Shown here: positions 42,160-51,299 of the stretch, piece after piece
Layout of the letters: each line of letters starts with the position of its first letter
How positions within the stretch are numbered: the first letter of the stretch is position 1
Source: Merluccius polli
Taxonomy: Eukaryota > Chordata > Actinopteri > Gadiformes > Merlucciidae
Direction of reading: 5' to 3'
Assembly: GCA_030340625.1 (NCBI GenBank)
Contig: JAOPHQ010002560.1
Span: 368,501-432,500, forward strand
Length of the DNA: 64,000 bases
Notes under the pieces: generated by a model
Told to the model about the DNA's origin: nothing
The model's input: the letters and a program-made list of their open reading frames with translations, nothing else
The model's database searches: none
Made by a program: the position numbers and the translations under genes

Positions 42160-43617
42160 TTGCAGGAGACTATGGGACATTTAAAGCCATCGGGCTCGCC
42201 CAATGACCCTGTCCCTCCTCAACTTTTTAAGGAGGTTTTGCCCACTGTTGGGCCATTTTTACACAACATCATTAACAGCAGCCTGTCCTCAGGAGTGGTT
42301 CCTGTAAATTTCAAACATGCAGTTGTGCAGCCACTGATTAAAAAAACTGGACTGGATCCTGCTGTTATGGCTAATTTTAGGCCCATTTCTAAACTGTCCT
42401 TCCTTTCAAAAATCTTAGAGAAGATTGTCTACTCTCAGCTCATGGACTTTTTAAATGAACAAAATGTTCTTGAAATTTTCCAATCTGGTTTTAAAACATT
42501 GCACAGCACAGAATCAGCACTTTTAAGAGTTTTTAACGACGTCTTTTTAGCTACTGATTCTGGTCACTGTGCAATCCTTGTGCTCCTAGACTTAACTGCG
42601 GCTTTTGATACAGTGTACCATGCCATCCTGATTGATCGTTTGGAGCAGTGGGTGGGCATCAGGGGCTTGGCGCTGGAATGGTTCAGGTCCTACCTGTCTC
42701 ATCTGACATTTTGTGTCAGCCTTGGTGACTCTGTGTCCTCCTCTGCTCCTCTCTCTTGTGGGGTCCCACAAGGTTCAGTGCTGGGCCCGCTTTTATTTTC
42801 TTTGTATCTTCTCCTGCTTGGATCCATTCTCAGGAAGCACGGCACTCTATTTCACTGTTATGCTGATGACACCCAGATCTATGTTCCCCTTAAAAAGGCG
42901 GATTCATTCTCCCTTAAGCCACTGTTAAACTGTTTAGAGGATGTCAAGGCCTGGATGGCTCTAAACTTTTTAAGTTTTAATGAAAAAAAGACTGAAGTGA
43001 TGGTCTTTGGTGGCACCTCTGTGACCTCAGTCGATCTGGGCTCCTTGGCACAGTATGCCAAACCTATAGTTAATGATCTGGGGGTAAAAGTGGACATGGA
43101 TCTGAAGTTTGACAGCCAGATTAAAGCTGTGGTGAAAGCAAGTTTCTTCCAGTTAAGGCAGCTGGCAAAAATAAAACCTTTTCTCCAGAGACAGCACTTT
43201 GAAACATTAATTCACGCCTTTGTGACCACTCGGCTAGATTACTGCAATGCACTTTATATGGGGGTCAGTGGGTCCTCCATCGCACGTCTTCAACTGGTGC
43301 AAAACGCAGCTGCACGTGTTTTAACTGGCACAAGAAAGTTTGAGCACATTTCACCGATTTTAGCTTCACTCCACTGGCTACCAGTGCATTTTAGAATTTA
43401 TTTTAAAATTATTTTATTTGCTTTTAAATCTCTAAATGATCTTGCCCCATTATACCTCTCTGAACTTCTGCACCCCTACACACCCAGCCGATCCCTCAGG
43501 TCAGCTGACCAGCTGCTCCTGAGGGTTCCTAAAACTAGGCTGAAGCTCAGAGGGGACCGAGCATTTTCGGTTGCAGCTCCAAAATTATGGAATAACCTGC
43601 CGCTGCACATTATATAG
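42160..43617 (+). CDS. L2/CR1-like reverse transcriptase, largely intact
   Basis: 485 open codons: PSGSPNDPVPPQLFKEVLP, NFRPISKLSFLSKILEKIVY, FQSGFKTLHSTESALLRVFN, VLLDLTAAFDTVYHAILIDR, GVPQGSVLGPLLFSLYLLLL, HCYADDTQIYVPL with catalytic Asp-Asp, LNFLSFNEKKTEVMVFG and DYCNALYMG. The C-terminus has LRLQLVQNAAARVL-type and WLPVHFRIYFKIILFAFKSL motifs. The frame is separated from the endonuclease by about 240 bp with frame breaks (41923-42159), so the element is not autonomous as it stands, but its RT core is preserved. Ordinary polymerase of fish L2-like LINEs. Confidence 0.8.
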   Translation: MQETMGHLKPSGSPNDPVPPQLFKEVLPTVGPFLHNIINSSLSSGVVPVNFKHAVVQPLIKKTGLDPAVMANFRPISKLSFLSKILEKIVYSQLMDFLNEQNVLEIFQSGFKTLHSTESALLRVFNDVFLATDSGHCAILVLLDLTAAFDTVYHAILIDRLEQWVGIRGLALEWFRSYLSHLTFCVSLGDSVSSSAPLSCGVPQGSVLGPLLFSLYLLLLGSILRKHGTLFHCYADDTQIYVPLKKADSFSLKPLLNCLEDVKAWMALNFLSFNEKKTEVMVFGGTSVTSVDLGSLAQYAKPIVNDLGVKVDMDLKFDSQIKAVVKASFFQLRQLAKIKPFLQRQHFETLIHAFVTTRLDYCNALYMGVSGSSIARLQLVQNAAARVLTGTRKFEHISPILASLHWLPVHFRIYFKIILFAFKSLNDLAPLYLSELLHPYTPSRSLRSADQLLLRVPKTRLKLRGDRAFSVAAPKLWNNLPLHII

Positions 43618-44046
43618 GCCCCCTCACTGTCTAATTTTAAAACTCTTCTTAAAACGCACCTCTATTTTCTTTGGCTTTTAACACCACGTAGGTTTGTTGA
43701 TTTTATGTGCACAGATATTTTATCTGGGGTGGACAATCTATTTATTTATTATGATGTAATGTTTTATTATTATATGTTTTATTGTTTATTTTATTGTACA
43801 GCACTTTGGAAACCTTTTGTGTTTATTTAAACTGTGCTTTATAAATGAAATGGATTGGATTGGATCCATGACATCATTTGGTGTCACAAACAGGATTGAA
43901 GAAAAGGGACCAACACCAGCTGCTGCGCCGCAGGTCGGGGTCAGGCATAGGTCACACAAAACTCAGTGGCCACTTATTTGAGAAAGGTAAGCAACGTTCT
44001 TACCTACTAGTTATAGAAAAATGTATGATCAGTACCTACTCGATCC

Positions 44047-47000
44047 CAGCCACGTCGCCAGACAGATTTCACTGGGGCACGTGCCCCAGTATTGATCTGC
44101 AGTGCCCCAGTAAAAATTTCACCATTAAAAAAAGTCTACATAGCATAGGCTACGAAATGCGCACATAGCTACCTAATATAATTCATTGCTACTCTATTCA
44201 CTCCACATACACAATGCGCACATGGCTACTTAATATGGTAATTTATTCACGTGTAGCGACTTCAGCGTCAACTCGAAGTCGCTGAGAGAGGCGCTGTGAA
44301 GCAGCTGCACGAGGTACATAATGTTAGTCGACAACAACTTGCTAAATATATAATTTTGATTTCGATTTGACTAAAAGAGTATTACTCCTGTAGATGGATA
44401 TCAGAAAATTATTCGCTCGCAGCAGGGATAAAGCAGCAAGGCAGAATGAGAGAGGTAAGTCTTAGCTAGCTAGGCAACATAAATCTGTCTTAATGCTAAG
44501 TTAGCTAACTGATTCCTTGTATCAAAACAACCGTATTAATTTGCTGTACAGATAGTGACTTTTGTTAGATAAGGATGTGTGATTTCGAGGAAGAAGGCCG
44601 CCGACACAGGATCGCTTTTAACTCACTTTATTTGTTTTAGCTTTAGGTCTATTATCTATGAAGCAAATGGAGAGGAATTGAATAATTCATGCGTGGAGCG
44701 ACTCTTAGCTGAATATCTGATCGGTTTGCCTTTGCCTTTGTCACTAGAAAAATGGCTAAAAATATCTGGTTTTTTTCCATGCACACATCTGACTGCGACC
44801 CACTGAAAATTACCCCACAATCCACTTTTATGTCACGACCCACCACTTGGGAACCACTGGTCAACTGTATAACAGTTACTGTAATATTTCCATGTCTGTC
44901 CAGACAAAGTGGGGCAGCAGAGTGCAGCAAGAGGTGAGGGAGAGATGGAAGTTGATGAGCAAGAGCAGAGGTGAGTTGACTGATCAATGAGGGATGTCCC
45001 AATCATGTTTTGTTTTTTTGTTGTTGTTTTTTTTGCCTCTGAGTCATTTGATTTTAAATATCGATAGCTGAAATGCAAAACCTCCCACCTGAAAAAAAAA
45101 AAAACACTTTTTTGGAAAACAAAAAGTCTGTCAGTTTCTTACAGAATGCTTTTTGGTCAGGTGACTTTTTTGTCACAAGGAATGGTGGGATAACATTGCA
45201 AACAGAGCAGCCTTCACTATTCTTATAATCATAACCATGTGAAAACTGAAGATCATAAAAAATGCAGATAGGAGAGTTTGAGCTATGATTGTACAGTAAT
45301 ACTGTACAGTAATGGACAGTAATATTTTCATGTTGCTTCAGACTAAGTGCAGCAGAGTGCAGAGGAGAGATGGAGGTTGACGGGCCTCAGAAAGAGATGA
45401 CTCTGAGAGGTGACACTGAGAGGTGACACCTGGCTGACAGCATAGTTAGTAACTGTAAACTACGCTTGCAGATTTGATGAATGTTAGTTGCAATGGTTAT
45501 CTGAGGCGACAGTTGATCATATTCAATTTTTTGTATGTTGCACCAGACAGGAGAAGCAGAGTGCAGGAGAGATTGAGCTGGCTAAATCAGGAGAAACAGA
45601 GAGAGAGGAGGAAGGGCAGCAAGAGACAGACAGCCAGGAGAGATCACACCCCAGAGATGAGAGTGAGAAAGCAGTTGCCACAGTGGCAGAAAACATCAGA
45701 CTGGGGGCAAGGGAAAAAAGCAGTGTCCACAATGTTGAGGGACATATAAGTGATCTAGGGGGAAAGGATTCTGGCCCAAACCAAGTAAAATTGTCACAAT
45801 ATCCCCAGCAAAACTTTGGTGTAAAGAAGCGATCCTTTAACGCTAACTGGTTTGACAGCTTTACATGGTTGGAATACTCCAAATCTAAAGATGCAGCCTT
45901 TTGTTTTTCTTGTAGGATTTTTGGTAAACATTTGAAAAATGACACCTTTGTAAACACTGGCCTACAGAATTGGAAAAAAGCTCTGGATATTTGTAGGGAG
46001 CATGAGAAATCACCTGCCCATAAGGCAAGCATGCTTTCCTGGAATGGCTATGAAGCCAGTGCAGCTCATGGCAGTGTCGTTGAACAGTTAGACTCGGCAA
46101 ATGAGAAAGAAATCAAAGAGAGGCGTGAGTACCTCAGCAGGGTGGTGGCTGTTACAAAGTTTTTGGGTAAACAAAACATCCCATTCCGTGGCCATGATGA
46201 GGGCATCTCCAGTGACAACCATGGAAACTTTCTTGAGTGTATTAATCTCCTGAAAGAGTTTGATCCTTTTCTGCAGTCCTATTCAGCTCCATCACACTGT
46301 ACATATCTATCACCTTCATCCCAAAATGAAGTCATTCAGTGCTGCGCTCAAGAGATAGCAGCAACTATCGTTCGTGAAATAAAAGAGGCAGGAATGTTTT
46401 CAGTCATGGCAGATGAAGCTAGAGATGGCAGCACCGAGCAGCTAGCTGTATGTGTCCGTTATGTAGCTGAAGGGAGTGTGAAGGAGCATTTGCTGGCTAT
46501 GACGGAACTGAAAGGATTTGATGCAGAGTCTGTTACAGCTGCAATTGAAGAACAGCTAAGATTAAATGGCATAGATCATGTGAAGGTGGTTGCGCAGGCT
46601 TACGATGGTGCATCGGTCATGAGTGGGCCAGTTGGAGGGGTCCAAGCTAAGTTCAGAGAGAATCATCCCATGGCCATTTATGTGCACTGCTATGCACATC
46701 AACTTAATCTAGTCCTGTGTTACACCTGCCAAGCCATACCTGAAGCCAAGGATTTATTTGACCTGTTACAGAGTGTGTACACATTCTTCTCTGTCTCTCT
46801 TGTTAACCATCACAAATTCAAGGAGACTCAAAAGCGGCTAGGCTTACAGCCATCTGAACTTGTGCAACTCTCTAAGACGCGCTGGTCCTGTCAGTTGCGG
46901 TCCGTCAATGCCATGATAGACAATCTCCCTGCAGTGCTTCAGTGCCTATCCAGCATCAACAACCCTATGGCAGTGGGTCTCCATGTCAAACTTGCTAGGT

Positions 47001-48344
47001 TCTCCACAGTGTATCTGTTGATGATGTTCAAGACTTTTTTGTCTGTGACTGAAAACCTACACAAATATCTGCAAAGTCAAACAGTAGACCTGGCCAAAGC
47101 TGAGGAGTACAAATGCGCTGTGTGTGCCACTCTAAAGGATATGCGCTCAGATGAGAAGGCTGCTGAGCTTTATGATAGAGCAAAGGCCTACTGTGCAGCC
47201 AACCAGATCCCAGAGTCATGTGCTGTTACCAGACAAAGGCAGAAGCAGAAACGGGTGGAGGACTATGTAGTGGACTCTAGTTGTGGGGTAGTGAGTGACC
47301 TAGGTGATGCAGAGAAATTGAAAACAAACTTGTATCTACCTTGCCTTGACAGGATGGTTGCTGAGATGGATCAACGTTTTTCATCTCTCAACAGCCAAGT
47401 TCTAAAAGGTGTTCAGGCCTGTAATCCAGGATCTGACAACTTCCTCTGTGAGGAGGACCTCAGGGGTCTGGCAGATCATTACAATGTTGATCTAAAACCT
47501 GAAGAGGTGTTAGTGGCCAAAAACTATCTGGCCAGAAAGCGGGAAAGCCTTCCAATCGCAGACATGCAAAGTGTTTTCAGCTTGCTGGATCAAGTCATGT
47601 TCCCAACCTTGACACAGGTCATTCAGATCTCTCTGACCATCCCAGTGTCCAGCTGCACTTGTGAACGGACGTTCAGTGTGCTGAGACGGCTCCACACTTG
47701 GCTGAGAAGCACAATGGGGCAGGATAGGCTTCACCATCTTGCCATCATGTCAGTTGAGAGGGAAGAACTTTCCAAGTTCAGTCACAGTCAAGTTATTGAC
47801 CACTTTGCAAAAATGAAAACGAGACGTTACAGTTTACTTCTCAGAAAATGATTCCCTGAACAGACACACAACAGTTGTTCATTTATTCTACTACTGTGGC
47901 TTTATTGTTTCGTGTATATTTTATAGTTTTGTGTACCTGAAATAGGATTAGCCACATTGCCATGAATGGAAATGGAAATAATATAAAAGAACCCAGAGAT
48001 GTAGGGGTGCTTTATTTTTTGTTTTACTTTTGTAAATGTTCAATTTGCAGATGATTACTCCAATAAATATTTCATTGCTCTTCCTTTTTGCTTTTACCAA
48101 TAGCAGTTTAGAAGTCTAGAGTAAAGTGCACAAGTAGGCCAAATGCATTAGTTAATTTCAGGTGGTTAATCAAAGACCCATACACCATAATCTGATATGA
48201 TTTCATATTTTAAAGCACTATTTATGTTTTTTTTATGATAAATAAGTGCTAAAAATGTTTTTGCTTGCGCGCTTTGCACGCTCACATGAATTCTTTGTGC
48301 CCCAGGTGTGCCCCAGTACAGTATTAGGTCTAGTGACGCCCCTG
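44047..48344 (+). mobile_element. Complete hAT transposon with perfect 8-bp TSD
   Basis: CTCGATCC flanks both sides exactly (44039-44046, 48345-48352). Ends CAGCCACGTCGCCAGAC and (inverse) CAGGGGCGTCACTAGAC are imperfect inverts, followed by CTGGGGCAC motifs on both sides. A spliced transposase occupies the middle. The perfect duplication and open frame mark it as a recent insertion into the older hAT/LTR block. 47855-48344 is non-coding. Confidence 0.9.
44394..47851 (+). CDS. hAT transposase, ZMYM1/TTF-finger type, spliced and apparently intact
   Basis: The main exon (45547-47851) has a TTF-type zinc finger (RSFNANWFDSFTWLEYSKSK, DAAFCFSCRIFGKHL), SPAHKASMLSW, an RNase H-like core with MADEARDGSTEQLAVCVRYV, and QAYDGASVMSGPVGGVQAKF. 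YVHCYAHQLNLVLCYTC and SKTRWSCQLRSVNAM follow, and the dimerisation motif SCTCERTFSVLRRLHTWLRS lies near the end. No stop occurs in the 787-codon frame that starts at 45488, but a better start is exon 1 (44394-44454, MDIRKLFARSRDKAARQ, donor GTAAGT). Exon 2 (44904-44970) brings the phase to fit exon 4 at 45547. An alternative exon (45342 onward) would disturb phase. The product cuts and pastes this element; it may be functional. Confidence 0.85.
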
Positions 48345-48785
48345 CTCGATCCTAACACTCTCATTTTGTTAAAGGGTGGTTTATCCATGACAATAGCAAG
48401 CATGGATAACATGACCACTGGAAATGTCTTCTTCCACAAATTGGACGAGGCGCTTCAGAAAGCTGGGTTGCCATGGGAAAAACTTGCCAGTGTCACGACA
48501 GAAGGAGTGCCAGCTATGACCGGCAGCATACATGGGCTAGCAGGGAAAGTGAGGGAGAGATGCAAGGCACTCAACACAGACGAGCCGATATTTTTACATT
48601 GTATCATCTATCAAGAATCATTGTGTGCCAAGGTAGCAGAATTGGGGCATTGCAACACCATCCGTTTTGGGCTCTGTTTGTTGAAAATCATCTCAAATTA
48701 ATTTGCTTCAGAACGGTGTCTTTAACATGTGGGAAATCATTCAGAATTTTGAGAGTGAGGCTAAGGACTGACAGAGCTTGAAAAG

Positions 48786-49618
48786 ATAAGAGGTGGAGAT
48801 GAGGGTGAATACAGGACACTTGTAGACAACTTTGTAGAGTGGTCCGAACAGAATCACCTGAGGCTGAATGTCAACAAGACCAGAGAGATGGTGATCAACT
48901 TCGGGAGGAAGAAGAGGATGCCTTCACAGCCACTACGGATCAGGGGGGAGGTGGTGGAGGAGGTGGAGGACTATAAATACTTGGGAGTGGTGATCGACAA
49001 CAGACTGGACTGGAAATCTAACACCGAGGCTGTGTACAAGAAGGGGATGAGCAGGCTCTATTTCCTGAGGAAGCTGACATCTTTCAACGTGTGCAGCAAG
49101 ATGTTGGATATCTTCTACCAGTCTGTTGTTGCTAGCGCCATTTTCTTTGCTGCTGTGTGTTGGGGCAACATCATCAGAGCCAGCGACACCAACAGACTTG
49201 ATAAAATCATCAAGAAGGCTGGCTCTGTACTAGGTCTCAGGCTGGAGTCTTTTGAGTCTGTGGTGGAGAGGAGAACGCTGAAAAAACTGAGTCAAAATCA
49301 ATCATTGACAATGATCAGCACCCTCTCCATCACACAGTGGTCAGTCAGACAGCGGAGCACCTTCTCTTAAAGGCTGCTCCAGCTCCACTGTTGAAGGGAC
49401 AGATACAGGAAATCTTTCCTGCCACATGCCATCACACTGTACAATAACAGCTAATAACTCTGGTCATAACAACACAGTCTCCAAGCACCTTATATGTTTG
49501 TACATAATTTGTTCACTGCACCTTATATATATATTTTTAAATATTTTTACTTTGCACTACAATTTATATATATATTTTTATATGTTTTTTATATTGCATT
49601 TTATTCTTTAATTCTTTG

Positions 49619-49658
<40 letters not shown>

Positions 49659-49740
49659 ACTGTGTGTAATGCTGCTGCTACACTGCAATTTCCCAGCTTG
49701 GGATCAATAAAGTATATCTATCTATCTATCTATCTATCCT
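48786..49740 (+). pseudogene. 5'-truncated LINE with (ATCT)n tail
   Basis: The open frame 48888-49370, with readable sequence before it, has VEWSEQNHLRLNVNKTREM, INFGRKKR, EDYKYLGVVIDNRLDWKSNT, MSRLYFLRKLTSFNVCSK and SAIFFAAVCWGN. This is the C-terminal RT region of a fish non-LTR element. The 3' part has a (GTT)n patch near 49620-49657 and ends CAATAAAGTATATCTATCTATC. The catalytic core is missing. It separates two parts of the GTF2IRD2-like hAT transposase. Confidence 0.7.
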
Positions 49741-49898
49741 CATTGGCAGATGAATCTTGCCTTCGATCTGACTGAGCAAATTAACATTTTAATTAAGAAA
49801 CTGCAAGGGCCCAATCAGGTTTTCATAAAAATGGAGGCGTAAGTCAGGGCATTTAAAGCCACGTTGTGGAAGAGACAGACTGATGCAGGGACTTTTAA

Positions 49899-50112
49899 AG
49901 GTGCTGTATACAACTTTTTAGCTTTAACGTATCAATATGAAGTAAATGTTGATTGCATAGTGTAATGGCTAAAGAATAATGACACCATTGGCGTGATTGG
50001 TAGATTGGTTGCCTTAGCATCCATTAGTGGTGGGCAGATCGATCCAAATATCGATAATATTGATACCAAGTCGGTATCGGTATCGGATCGATACTAGCCT
50101 GTTGGGATCGAT
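49899..50112. mobile_element. TTAA-type element end, then hAT end with TATCGAT motifs
   Basis: TTAA at 49895-49898 precedes AGGTGCTGTATAC, resembling a Kolobok-type end; no partner was found. From about 50028, TAGTGGTGGGCAG starts a hAT-like end with GATCGATCC, ATCGATAATATTGATACC and GGTATCGGTATCGGATCGATAC. The next LINE interrupts it near 50112. Confidence 0.4.
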
Positions 50113-50117
50113 TCTTT

Positions 50118-51286
50118 ATGTGTAAAGATAAATCGCTTCCCTCAGATATGGGAAGACGGTTAACAGGCAGAACCCAGCACCTGGAGACTCGTGATGATAC
50201 TGAGTGGCCTGCACTGCCGTCACACAGGAGGGTCTCTTCAACCCCAGTACCAAGGAGAAAACAGCCGTGGAATGTGGCTAAAACAAAAAGTAAGAGTAAA
50301 CCGACCAAAGACACAGGGATTCTACTAGAGAACAGATTTGCTCCACTTTTACAAGACCCTGACCCCCAAAAGAAAGGTCATCTTCCAGCACCGGAGAAAG
50401 GTATGAGGCTAAATCATACACTAAAAGGCTGCAGAAAGAGCTAACCACTGGGCCTCAAACGCTGATAGTGGGTGACGGAGCTGTGAATAAGACAAAACAC
50501 TTTTTCAGCAAAAACACCAAAGTACTTTGTTTTACCAATGATATGGTGTCCGATATCTCAGAGAAAATTCTGGAAATCACTGCTGAGCACCCAACAGTGA
50601 AATCTCTCGTCATTCACACAGGAGCACTTGATGTTGTCAAGCAACAATCAGAGGTATTGAAACGGGATTTTAATGATCTGCTGAACAAAGTTCGATGTCT
50701 GAATACTGAGGTGTTTATCAGTGGACCTCTACCAACAGTTTGGCGAGGATACGAGAGATTCAGCAGGCTGTTGATGCTAAACAGATGGCTCAAAGATACG
50801 TGTGCTGCTCAATCAGTGAACTTTATTGACGATTTCAAATTTTTTTGGGAACGCAGACACCTCTTTGAGGCAGATGGATTTTGCCTTAACAAGTCAGGAG
50901 TACAGCTGTTAAGCTACAACATTTTTGATTTTTTGCGTCAGTCACCAGCAGCCCCTGCCAAGGACAAGAGGCGAGACAATCCAAAACAAGATAAGATAAG
51001 ACAGCCTTCTGGAGAAAAACTGCTACCGCCTGAGATAAGGATTGACCATGAAGGACAGCACACCGAGAGAGAGGCTTTAACGTCATCATCCTTACCCCAA
51101 CACAAGGAGTTTCCCCCAGCCCCAACAGCCCAACATGAGGAGTCTCCCCCAGCCCCAACAACACAACAGGAAGAGTCTCCCCCAGCCCCAACAGCCCAAC
51201 AAGTGGAGTCTCCCCCAGCCCCAACAACCCAACAGGAGGAGTCTCCCCCAGCCCCAACAACCCACTCTGACTCAGATAATCTGTGA
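50118..51286 (+). pseudogene. LINE ORF1 with esterase-like (SGNH) domain, catalytic motifs lost
   Basis: Frames 50118-50444 and 50468-51286 join at a frameshift near 50435. The basic N-terminus (RRKQPWNVAKTKSKSKPTK) fits an RNA-binding ORF1. The second part aligns by eye with the esterase domain of CR1/L2 ORF1: LIVGDGAVNK, VIHTGALDVV, VFISGPLPTVWRGYERFSRL, FIDDFKFFWERRHLF and EADGFCLNKSGVQLL. In active SGNH-type esterases I expect GDS, G-x-N-D and D-G-x-H. Here these read GDG, GALD and DGFC, so Ser, Asn and His are all replaced. The C-terminus has five 11-residue repeats (EESPPAPTTQQ type). Apart from the frameshift, the frame is open. Confidence 0.75.
51100..51264 (+). repeat. 33-bp minisatellite, 5 copies, encoding an 11-aa Pro-rich repeat
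   Basis: Five tandem 33-bp units, each with GGAGTCTCCCCCAGCCCCAAC, keep the frame of ORF1. Units differ at few positions, with alternation of ACAG and ACAA ends. It produces S-P-P-A-P-T repeats. Confidence 0.85.
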
Positions 51287-51299
51287 GTCGGACTGATAC

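Larger units (their letters stand above)
40645..43866 (+). mobile_element. Near full-length L2/CR1-like LINE
   Basis: A GC-rich 5' region (40645-40930) is followed by an endonuclease frame, RT frame, and a 3' UTR ending in (TGGAT)n at 43848-43866. Target CATCCA precedes it and ATCCATGA follows, a possible short duplication. No ORF1 is visible. Confidence 0.75.
39605..49890 (+). pseudogene. GTF2IRD2/ZBED-like hAT transposase, split by several insertions
   Basis: Segment 1 (39605-40115) starts MPKRKTNDEGGDRTFQKRWT and has EYFFAEFDGKPICLICNVAV (BED-like zinc finger), a frameshift near 39745, LTGQERTNKV, SNEIACSAKPFSEGKFVKEC and AYSVTLDEST. Segment 2 (about 48365-48700) resumes with TTGNVFFHKLDEALQKAGLP, VTTEGVPAMTGSIHGLAGKV and LHCIIYQESLCAKVAE. 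Segment 3 (49750-49890) has LTEQINILIKKLQGPNQVF with a stop, then VRAFKATLW. These are consecutive parts of one hAT transposase of the type that gave rise to GTF2IRD2-like genes. Between 1 and 2 lie LTR-like sequence, a LINE and another hAT; between 2 and 3 lies a LINE. Dead gene. Confidence 0.75.

Noticed and set aside
45488..45546. Using ATG 45488 as the transposase start
   Set aside because: Residues before 45547 read through a pyrimidine-rich intron end; exon 1 at 44394 with exon 2 gives a better supported start.
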